From: Bathymodiolus brooksi
Lineage: Eukaryota; Mollusca; Bivalvia; Mytilida; Modiolidae
Direction of reading: 5' to 3'
Assembly: GCA_963680875.1 (NCBI GenBank)
Contig: OY804579.1
Coordinates: 15,329,506 to 15,393,505, forward strand
Length of the DNA: 64,000 nucleotides
The position numbers were made by a program, and so were the translations under genes. How positions within the stretch are numbered: position 1 is the stretch's first letter; each line of letters begins with the position of its first letter. The notes beneath the pieces are model-generated. The model did no database searches. It saw only the letters and a program-made list of their open reading frames with translations, and was not told the origin of the DNA. Positions 13,701 to 25,700 of the stretch are shown here, in pieces.

Positions 13701-16700
13701 AATGAATCAAAACTTGGTAGGAAGCATCATTGGAAGGTCATCTATAAAGAATGTGCATTTAGTTCCCATCCGTTAATAAACATGGCCGCCACAGGCCATT
13801 CTTGTTTCTAATTGGTCGATTTCTAAAAATCATCTTCTCTGTAACTGCTTAGCCAAATGAACCGAAACTTGGTGGGAAGCAACCAATGGAAGGTTCTGTA
13901 TTAAGTTTCCTCAAAGCCTCTAGTTAATGTAAAACAACCATTTATTTCTTCCTTTGTAAAATCATTTGTCCGGATTCCACACAAACAATGTTACATGTAA
14001 ATTATGAAATTCCCACACAAGTTTGGGTAAATTCTGCTTAAGAAAATAAAAACTTTTTTTATATTAGCTCTCAATTTATAACTGCATTGAATTGAATTTC
14101 GGAAATTTGATTGTTCCTACAAACAACAATTTTTATTAATTTTTGCTTTGCTGTCAGAATTTTAATTGTTCTTTCAAACAACGACCCTTGCTTAGCTGTC
14201 AGATAAAATAACGAGGATACTAGCAATGATGCTATTGAAATGCAAAGTTTTGTCAAATCTCAATAATTGTATGCAAATATTCATGAAAACATTCAATTCC
14301 AAAATGACAGTATTACATAATTGGGATCTCCACCGTGTAAGATCTGTAATTACTCGCTTGATCTCGTGGAAATTAAATTAAAACAACTAATTTCTGCAAT
14401 ATATTATTTTCCTATTCTAAAATTTATGTATTTACACTCTCAGTCTCCACTTATTCCCTTGTCTATCTAATCACATCAACATGCATATTTCAAAAGATCA
14501 ATAGATGTATCAAAATCACATGGCTCAGCATGACGATACACATTGTTTTGATTTCAATAACTAATATAACATTGTGACCAAATTCAAAACTCCAAATTAT
14601 GTGAGGGGCCCGGATGGCTCAATGAGTTAGGTAGTTGGATTACCTAACAACTCATACAAGCCTATCACCAATACGGCGTGGGTTCGCGCCTGACTTTGTA
14701 AATTACAACAAAGGGTGCACTCGACTCGCAGCCTCAAGTGACAAAGTTTGCCAGTTGCTTGCCCATGGTCGGTGTTTCTCTCCGGGTACTCCGGATTCTT
14801 CCACCACTAATACTGGTCGCCATGATATAGCTGAACTATTGCTGAAAGTGGCGTTAAAACACTAAAAATCAAATCAATCAAATTATGTGATCAGATTTTA
14901 CCTCGATCTCACCGAAAACTCATTTGAACAATTATCATCTCGTGTCTTCTGTAATCTTTAAAACGTCTTTCTCCTCAAGTTCTTCTCTGAAACCACTATG
15001 TGATATGAAATCAAACTGGTCACTATGACGTTCCTTAGAAGAGTTTGAAGATATCAAAGGGGTAATCAGAATCCGTAAATCCAAGGACAGACAACACAAT
15101 GGTTAATAGAAAAAGGACAAAAAGACAAACAACAATCTACAAAACATACACATAAAACTAAAGAATGAGTAACACGAACACCACTAATAACCGGGGGTGA
15201 ACTCAAGTGCTCCGGAAGGATAAGTAGTTACTGCTCCACTAGTGTTAATCTAGTTACAAACCCGGTTATAAGTCTTGAAGAAGGAAAAGACCGGGAAGTG
15301 TTTACGACGAATGAAACATATCTGTAACGGTCAACCAAGTCATGGTGGCGACCGTAAGACTTTCGAAGTGATGACTTCAGCTTAACCAATAGGAACCATT
15401 GGTTCAGTAGCTTCCTTGTTAGCAGCAACCCTCTATCAAGGAAATCCTGATAGGAAGCACAAGCTCTGGAATATTATATAAACTGAGATATATATACTCC
15501 ATATGCTGCTTAGATCATCCTTAAAACTTATCTTTGAGAGGCATCAAGAAATACAAGATTACTACTGCATAGTCATTTTTGTCCTGACTAACGACCCATA
15601 TACCGACCTTTAAAAAAAAAGCTGGGAAGTCATGACGAATGAAATTGCTGTCTTGGATGTTTGTTTGAGATCGAACATCAAGCCGTGGAACGTAATTTAG
15701 ATAGGACTACATATACAACTTATTAGAAACATCGAATCTGTTATTACACAAAGAAAAAGGTTTTAAATCAAACGAGTTGTACATGTTCACCATATATATA
15801 TATATATAGCTCCTGGCTTTGGGCACTGAGATATTATATCGTGATATCCCAACTTCCCCCGCTGTTCAAAGTAGTTACAAATTTAAGTGATGATTCTGTT
15901 TGAATTTCATGATAAAGAGAATTATGAACTCATAATTGGTTCTGTCATAAAGTAAATGTGATTATTTAAGTTAATAATGTCCTTTCAAGATTTAATGATC
16001 TACAATCAATCAATAAAAGATTCATAATGGGAAATGATACATAAAATAAATATTGAAATTACCATGACCTTCTACTACTACAAAGAGAAAGATTGTACAT
16101 GATTGACAAGTGAAGTTTCTATGTGTCTACTGTGTATACTAATTATGCATACTAAAACACAGAACAGGCAGGGGCTCCAAGAGAAAATTTGCAAGGCGGA
16201 ACAAGACTGCTTTGGGGCCCCGTGGACAGGCTTATTTTTTCTAAATAAACTAAAAATAGTTGAAAATACCCAAAACAAATCAAAATAAAACGTCTATGGC
16301 CAAGGCTATGGGACCCTTCAGAGATTCATAGGCACCATTCTTGGCTCTCCGGGCCCCGGACCGATGTACCAGCTGAACCCCCCTCTCATAGGCCCTGAGA
16401 ACAGGATTTATGTTGGCAAGTTTCTTGTTTAAAAAAAACATGTCGCAATTAATACTCAAGTCAATATAGAGAATTACAAACATAATATGTTTATTATTTA
16501 ATAAATGTGTAGACAGTATTAATGTAAGTCAACACCACACTAAATAACTGGTAACATATATACATAATTTGTCGACAAGAATGTTGTACTTAAAGTGTTT
16601 AGTATTATTTTGTCAAGATGTCAGGAAGTTAACAAGTAGAAGATAAGACAAACATCTGCAAACTCTCAACTGTCAATATCAAATTTTTCCATGGTTATAT

Positions 16701-19700
16701 TTTTTTTATATACATTTGTATGTATATTTTTCTAGTAATAATTTCACACAAATACTGTAAAATTCTCCAAATTAAATCTAATTAATATGTCTACTATATA
16801 CATATATATATTTATTATATCAGTATATATTTATTTATTTATTTATTTATTTATTCAAATTGCATATTACACCCATATGGGTCAAGCAATTACAATACAA
16901 AAGCATGCAAACATATAAAAAAACACAACCACAAACATAATATACATGTATATGTAAATGTAGGAGAAATCTTTGACCGGCGCGGACCCTATCGTCTCAA
17001 GTCTAGTGATTGTTTTATGAAGGTGCAAACAACCAATAAAAGATCTGAAGTTGGATTGAGTATGTAATCAAGTTTATTCATGGGTGACATATTAGTAAAA
17101 GAAGGACATTTATTTTCAATAGTATTTATTAGTAAATTTCTTGGTTGCTGGTTTAAATGACAATTTAAAAAGAAGTGATATGCATCTTCTAAGATATTAC
17201 AAGTAGTGCAACGTCTTTGTTGACGGGGTATATTATTATATCGACCAGTTTCAATTTGCAAACAATGGTCACTTGTCCGAAATTTAGCTATGAGTTGTCT
17301 ATTTTTAAAGTTTTTTTCCTTTATCAAATACTCTTCCAAAACAATATCATGTTTTATTTTATTATACAAATAAAGTTTTGAATTATCTGTTAATTTTGAA
17401 AGTTTGTCTTTAGTTTTCTGAATGTAATTATTATGGACAACCTTTTTAAATTCTTTTTTAAATGGAACTTTTATCTTATGGAAACACTTATCCATATTAG
17501 AAAAATCTTCAGCATCCAAATCAAATTCTTGAAAGACATTTAATGCCAAAGTATACCATGTGTAGAAGCCTTCATCATGTAAGGATTTATTAATATTAAG
17601 GGATTCTTTAATTAATGGGTTTATATTATTACTTATTAGTATTTATTCCTACAAAATACATCATAACTTGAGATTTAATAAAGGAAGCAATAGGGAGTCG
17701 CCCCAACTCTGATAATGTCGAAATGTTACATGCAGGTTTTTTTTAAGGCCTAAAACTGTTTTACAATATTTTGTATGTATTTTTTCATATGAGGATTTTT
17801 CCTGTATGGCTAAAGTATCACAAAAAGTATTATTTCTGGTTGCTCGAAGCATGGCTCTATATAAGGGGAGGTATTCGTCCATATACCATATTTCACAATT
17901 GTAGCTTAAAATGGGATGGATCAGCGTGTCAAAGAGTTTACATGAGAGGTAGTTGTTCAAAATTTGAGAAAAGTTTTCGCAAAGAAAATAAAACTTTTAA
18001 ACCCTTTTTGACAATTCTTGTATTCTCCTTTTGAAGCAACCCTTATGATCAATGACAGTTCCGAGAAAATTTATGATCATAAAAAAGCATGGGGTAGGTG
18101 AAAAGTCAATATTTTTGTTTTATTTATATTAACAGTCAATTGCCAATCAAAACAATATTTGTGTAACTTATACAAAGCATTCTGCAGTCCTTTATGAGAT
18201 TCTGAAAATATTACAAGGTCGTCAGCAAAGCTTAAACTAGATACTAAGTTTGAGTGGATCACAAGATTTATCAAATATATCATGTACATATATATCATTA
18301 ATGAAATAATTAAATAACGTGGGTTTTAGACGAACTCCTTGCTTTACTCCTTTTTCTAAATTGAAATAGTTGGAATGTTTATTATCAATTTTAACAGCAA
18401 GATTGACATAAATTATACATATTTTGAATAATAATGAAAAATGTATGACCAATTTTATTTGTCATTAGCTTATACAATAGACCATTGCAGGGTTCGACAT
18501 TAACGGTTGCCCGATTGCCCGGGGCAAGTGAAATGCGTCTTCGGGCAAGTGAAAACGGCACCCAACTTGCCCTATGGGGCAAGTGAAAATTATTCTGTGA
18601 TATGTTCAATTCCTGAAGAGCAAAATGATTAATATTGAATTCAGTGTTGGAAGTCGCGGCGAATTTCACCTAAACAACGCGTCGTATATCCTATCGTGTA
18701 TTTTACGCCATTTTGTTTTATTTTGTTGACTATGGAATTCCCCTTTCTCAAATAAAGATCGTGTTATTTATTTTAGCCAATCGCGAATGCCTAATTGCCG
18801 CGCTGCATCAACATCTTATTTATTTTCGCCGGCCAATGAAAAGCTAGAGTTATTTGCGGTGTTCTAATTTTAGAAAATTATCCCTGATGTGTATTGCCTT
18901 TGCGATCAAAATATTGAAAGCGTGATAGATTACCGGAATAAAAATTCAAACAAACTATAGTCATTGTCAGTCTATGATAAGGAACATTTATACTTAAATT
19001 TTCTAACAAAAATATTTCAGAAATCCTCATCAATCCCCCGTATTTATAAAACTTGTCATATTCCCGCAAATGTCTACTCAATATCTCAGACTCAGACCCA
19101 GAATTTGGTGCCAATATGGCACAAGTAACCCTCGGGAAATTTTTCAGTGGGGTTCCTCAGATAAGGGAATCGGATGGTGATTCTAAGAAAATATATGAAC
19201 ATAAGAGGAAGAGAGGATTTATTGATTCATGGTCAAAAAATGTTGATGGATTACAGGATTCTTCTGATGGAATGATATGCACTTATTGCAAGAAGTTTCC
19301 AAATATTGCTGGACCTTCTAGTTTTATATCTGGAAATAAATCCTACAGAATAGATGGCATTCGTTCACACTTTTCTTCAACAAAACATCTACAATGTACT
19401 GAAGCCTATTTTGCTGCACAAAGGAGGGATAATGGACGTAGCAATTAGAAAACTCAGTGAAAAAAACAGGACACTTATGATTTACATGTTTAATACTGCA
19501 TACTGCATAATGAAGGAGGAACTACCTTATACCTTGTTATTCTACTCTATGAACAGTCATTGTTAATGTAGATTGCATAGTTCTGCACTACATGCATATA
19601 TGGCACTTGAGAATTCGGGCTAGTAGTTTACAGTTTCGGGCAAGTAAAATAAATTGGCACTTGCCCGAATGGACAAGTTGGTCAAAAAGTTAATGTCGAA

Positions 19701-22700
19701 CCCTGCATTGTGCCAAACAGTATCGAATGCTTTGCGTAGATCGACAAAGCAAGAAAATATATTTGTTTTATTTTTTAAAACATATTTAGATATTAGGGTT
19801 TTTAAAATAAATATAAACTATCTGTAGTTCTATGATGAGGCCTAAAACTAAACGGCTGTGATGAAAATAAATTTTCGTAATGTGACACAAGTCTCTTGTT
19901 TAGTGCAGAACTAAATAGTTTAGCAATGCAGTTTTGAAGAGAGATGCCTCTGTAATTATTTAAATCACTTTTATCCCCTGACTTGAGTATAAGGATAATG
20001 AATGATTTTCTCTATGCGGATGGGTATTTTCCAGAATCTAGTACTAAATTGAATAACTTCACTATAGATTTACAAGTTGCTACAGAGCTATACTTAATTA
20101 TTTCATTGACTATATAAGGTCAGGTCCTGCACTTGGATTGCTTTTAAGTATATTAATGCACTGTTTTATTTGAGAGATAGTAAATGGTTTATCAGTAATG
20201 GAATTTTCTGTTAGTAAATTTTTATATTGAATTATATGATTTTCAACTTTATTTTTTAAACTTACATTATAATTTTTACAGCTAACTTGTGATTTAAAAT
20301 GCTCAATTATCTTTTCAAAATTAACTTGAATTTCAAGATTTTTACTCTAGTTGTCACCTAGTTCTAATAATAAAACCCTAAATGCTCGCTTACTCGCAAG
20401 GATTATAACGGGATGCCATTACACGTAATGGAGCAGCCGCCGAGATTTTTTGCGCTCGCTTACAGAGTTTCTGACGCCTGCATTTATCAATAATAAGACA
20501 TAACCTTTCCTTTTGTCCATTATTATAACAAGTTTTTATCACCTACCAGTATTTAAAATGTAATTCCCACAAAATAAAAATCCATGTTTACTTTCACTCT
20601 GAACATTTTGAATTTCGTCATTTCTGGCCTCACTATTTGGATGTCGATACCATATTTGGCGATTAAGGCGTGAATGTTTACATCAGCCGTCGTAAGCATC
20701 GTAGTAAGAAATACCATATTTAGAAAAGCTCCGCCTTCCGTATTTTCCGGTTATGACAAACGATCGATAAATTTGAACAAGGTTGTTGCTACCTTTGAAA
20801 AGCATATATTTCTCAGCCAAACCGATTTAACAAGGACTGGGATCATCAGTAATAGTTATAATGAAATGTTTGAAGCGTAAATAGTGAGTTTTTATGTTTC
20901 AACTGCAACTTTTTTTTTTGCTCCATTGTGACGAATGGGACCGCGTTGTAGCTCTGCCGAGACACAAGTTTGTCACAGGAGCTACATTATTGCAGCTAGT
21001 TGTCACCCTTTTTGAGTGAATTTAAAACTTGCCAGTATTGCTTTCCAGTTCAAAAGTTTTTCATACAAACCCTTCGTAAATTGATATTTTTTACTTTTAA
21101 CCATCTTTTTCAATTTTTTACAATGTGTAAAATAATTAACTCTAAGTTGTAAATTAAAAAGTTGTTTTTTAACTTCAGACCCCAAATCTAATACAGTTTT
21201 CTTTAAGTCTTTAAATTCTGTGTCAATCCATGGTTTCTTCTTCTTTACTTTTTTCTTCTTCAAATGAACAAATCGACAAGACTTTTTCGCCAAATTTTGA
21301 AAAATGTTATTCAAATCATCAGATGCTTTATCTATTCCTGTACTGTTCTTTCGTCAAAACTTGAATTTTCAAAGGATACTATTTGTTCTAGTATTGAATT
21401 TTCAGACATAGCATCTAAAAGTTATGTTTTGACATTTTCCCCCATTTATAGGAATATTTTAATAAATTGAATGTAAAGCATTATCAGATTTTTCGTTTAT
21501 TGAGATATTACAGTATAAATGAACAACAATCTGTACATGATCTGATAAATAAGAAGGATCAGAGACTTGAAAAAAGTTAATATTTTTGAGTAGGTCCACG
21601 TCGGCCAAAGCATAGTCAACTGTACTAGCTCCATTAGATGTGTAACAAGTAACATTACCTACAGAATCTCCAACAAAACGACCATTTAACACACGGACCT
21701 GGGAGGCAATACAAAGATCTATTAATTGCTGACCTTGTGCATTAAATATTTTATCAACAGAATATCTATTAATATTATAATCTGGTAGTAAATATTCTAA
21801 AGTGTAATGCGAATTACTTTCATTCACAATGAAGTCCATATGATTTGAAATTCTAGCATTTAAAAAAAATCTCCTGCAATGAGAATATTACATGTACTAT
21901 TTGACATTACTTTAGAAATTTCATCTTCAAGCTTAGAAAAATCATCATCATAGTAGACTGAGTTTACGGGAGGAATATAACAAGCACATATATATAGATC
22001 TTTTTCAAAACTGAAAAATTTGAAGAAAAATAGTAGCTCCGATGCCGGGAATCGAACCCGGGGCCGTCTGGGTGAAAACCAGAAATCGTAATATAACTTC
22101 CCAAAAATCCAACAAGCTCAAATTTTAATTAGATTTTCCCACAAACTCAAATTTTAATTATAATTTTCCAGTTAATAAATATTTCAATTTCCAAACAGTA
22201 GAAATGATGAGGTTGCAAATATTACTAAAAGTCAAAGTTGACCAGAAATGTGACTTCACATGACTTCATTTATGTAAATTGATTTTCCATTATAATACAG
22301 AAATTGAAGCTTAATATCTCTATTAATGTATTATTATGGAGTTTGGGGTTTCATTAATCTAAAGGGTACATTTACATGTCTATCGCATCATTAAAGATGA
22401 GATTAGCAATATGGTATTATCTGATCAATACCTGACAGGTGAGGACAGGTGATTATATAAAGATAGATATACACCTACCTAAAATCAATAATTTATCTGT
22501 ATAACATAACTATATACTATCAATTTTTACCAAATTATTCCACATTGATAGCCTTTAAATGGGTGTTATATCACAAATTAATCAATATTTCATTCCAGGG
22601 GGTTGGATACTGGTGATGGTTCCCAGGGCTCAAACCCAGTTACATCATTCACTAATCAATATTTTATTCCAGGGGCTGGGTACTAGGGATCTGACCCAGT

Positions 22701-25700
22701 CATGTGACACTAATTAATATTTCATTCCAGGGGATGGGTAATGGTGAAGGTTCATAGGGATTCTGACCCAGTTATATCATACACTAATTAATATTTCATT
22801 CCAGGGGATGGGTACTGGTGAAGGTTCCTAGGGATCTGACCCAGTTATATCAGACTTTAATAAATATTTCATTCCAGGGGATGGGTAATGGTGAAGGTTC
22901 ATAGGGATCTGACCCAGTTATATCATACACTAATTAATATTTCATTCCAGGGGATGGGTAATGGTGAAGGTTCATAGGGATCTGACCCAGTTATATCATA
23001 CACTAATTAATATTTCATTCCAGGGGATGGGTAATGGTGAAGGTTCCTAGGGATCTGACCCAGTTATATCAGACACTAATTAATATTTCATTCCAGGGGA
23101 TGGGTAATGGTGAAGGTTCCTAGGGATTCTGACCCAGTTATATCATACACTAATTAATATTTCATACCAGGGGATGGGTACTGGTGAAGGTTCCCAAGGC
23201 TCAAACCCAGATACATCAGACACTAATCAATATTTCATTCCAGGGGCATAAATATTTGAAACAAATGTTGAAATATGGTGCTTTTTAGATGAGAATGTAG
23301 GAACTCCCGGTACCTTTTAAATGACATTAGCTGTCGACCCGAATGACTTCATATGTATAAACAATCTTAACCTAGACCAAGACGTACTTTATTTTGGCCA
23401 AGGATTATATTACTTAACCGGAAAGGAAATACTATTGTCGTCTTTATATAAGATAATAATTAGTCAGTCAAGTACCAGCTGAGGGTCTGGACATTTGACA
23501 ATTATATGACAATCATGACAATTCAAGTACACATGTTTTCTCCTCTTAAAAATTAGAAAATTTGATTACAAAAATAGCTAACTTTTAAGATTCTACCTCT
23601 TAGCAGGTTAACCTTAGTGAAATGGTCTACAAACAACAGATTCCACCTTCGTCACTGGTTGTTAGTTAATCCCCAAGGTAATGGTCTACAGCCAACATAA
23701 CTTACCATCTTAGTAGCCAGTCCTTCCCTACAGTAATGGTCTACAGCCAACATAATCTACCATCTTAGTAGTCAGTCCTTCCCTACAGTAGTGATCTACA
23801 GCCAACATAATCTACCATCTTAGTAGTCAGTCCTTCCCTACAGTAGTGATCTACAGCCAACATAATCTACCATCTTAGTAGTCAGTCCTTGCCTACAGTA
23901 GTGATCTACAGCCAACATAATCTACCATCTTAGTAGTCAGTCCTTCCCTACAGTAGTAATATACAGCCAACATAATCTACCATCTTAGTAGTCAGTCCTT
24001 CCCTATAGTAGTGATCTACAGCCAACATAATATACCATCTTAGTAGTCAGTCCTTCCTGACAGTAGTGATCTACAGCCAACATAATCTACCATCTTAGTA
24101 GTCAGTCCTTCCCTACAGTAGTGATCTACAACCAACATAATCTACCATCTTAGTAGCCAGTCCTTCCCTACAGTAGTGATCTACAGCCAACATAATCTAC
24201 CATCTTAGTAGTCAGTCCTTCCCTACAGTAGTGATCTACAGCCAACATAATCTACCATCTTAGTAGTCAGTCCTTCCCTATAGTAATGATCTACAGCCAA
24301 CATAATCTACCATCTTAGTAGCCAGTCCTTCCCTACAGTAGTGATCTACAGCCAACATAATCTACCATCTTAGTAGTCAGTCCTTCCCTACAGTAATGGT
24401 CTACAGCCAACATAATCTACCATCTTAGTAGTCAGTCCTTCCCTACAGCAGTGGTCTACAGCCAACATAATCTACCATCTTAGTAGTCAGTCCTTCCTGA
24501 CAGTAGTGATCTACAGCCAACATAATCTACCATCTTAGTAGCCAGTCCTTCCCTACAGTAGTGATCTACAGCCAACATAATCTACCATCTTAGTAGTCAG
24601 TCCTTCCCTACAGTAATGGTCTACAGCCAACATAATCTACCATCGTAGTAGTCAGTCCTTCCCTACAGTAATGGTCTACAGCCAACATAATCTACCATCT
24701 TAGTAGTCAGTCCTTCCCTACAGCAGTGGTCTACAGCCAACACAATCTACCATCTTAGTAGTCAGTCCTTCCCTACAGTAATGGTCTACAGCCAACATAA
24801 TCTACCATCTTAGTAATCAGTCCTTCCCTACAGTAGTGATCTACAGCCAACATAATCTACCATCTTAGTAGTCAGTCCTTCCCAACAGTAATGGTCTACA
24901 GCCAACATAATCTACCATCGTAGTAGTCAGTCCTTCCCTACAGTAATGGTCTACAGCCAACATAATCTACCATCTTAGTAGTCAGTCCTTCCCTACAGTA
25001 GTGATCTACAGCCAACATAATCTACCATCTTAGTAGTCAGTCCTTCCCTACAGCAGTGGTCTACAGCCAACATTATCTACCATCTTAGTAGTCAATCCTT
25101 CCCTACAGTAGTGATCTACAGCCAACATAATCTACCATCTTAGTAGCCAGTCCTTCCTTACAGTAGTGATCTACAGCCAACATAATCTACCATCTTAGTA
25201 GTCAGTCCTTCCCTACAGTAGTGATATACACCCAACATAATCTACCATCTTAGTAGTCAGTCCTTCCCTACAGTAGTGGTCTACAGCCAACATAATCTAC
25301 CATCTTAGTAGTCAGTCTTTCCCAACAGTAATGGTCTACAGCCAACATAATCTACCATCTTAGTAGTCAGTCCTTCCCTACAGTAGTGGTCTACAGCCAA
25401 CATAATCTACCATCTTAGTAGTCAGTCCTTCCCTACAGTAGTGGTCTACAGCCAACATAATCTACCATCTTAGTAGTCAGTCCTTCCCTACAGTAGTGGT
25501 CTACAGCCAACATAAGCTACCATCTTAGTAGTCAGTCCTTCCCTATAGTAGTGATCTACAGCCAACATAATCTACCATCTTAGTAGTCAGTCCTTCCCTA
25601 CAGTAGTGGTCTACAGCCAACATAATCTACCATCTTAGTAGTCAGTCCTTCCCTACAGTAGTGGTCTACAGCCAACATAATCTACCATCTTAGTAGTCAG

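Larger units (their letters stand above)
16829..22030 (-). mobile_element. Broken non-LTR retrotransposon (LINE), endonuclease to 3' tail, with two nested insertions
   Basis: Read right to left, the minus strand gives an APE-type endonuclease remnant ([15 protein letters not shown] near 21950; GDF and NAR split by a frameshift; [25 protein letters not shown] in 21459-21839). A linker follows, then reverse transcriptase: [58 protein letters not shown] and the catalytic SFADDLVIF (18077-18298). The C-terminal part runs 16989-17960, including a C-x2-C...H...C stretch ([18 protein letters not shown]). It ends in an (AATA)n-type tail at 16829-16860. Stops and frameshifts make it inactive. The RT is interrupted by elements at 18488-19705 and 20359-20998. 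It lies antisense to COX11 in the intron. Confidence 0.92.
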
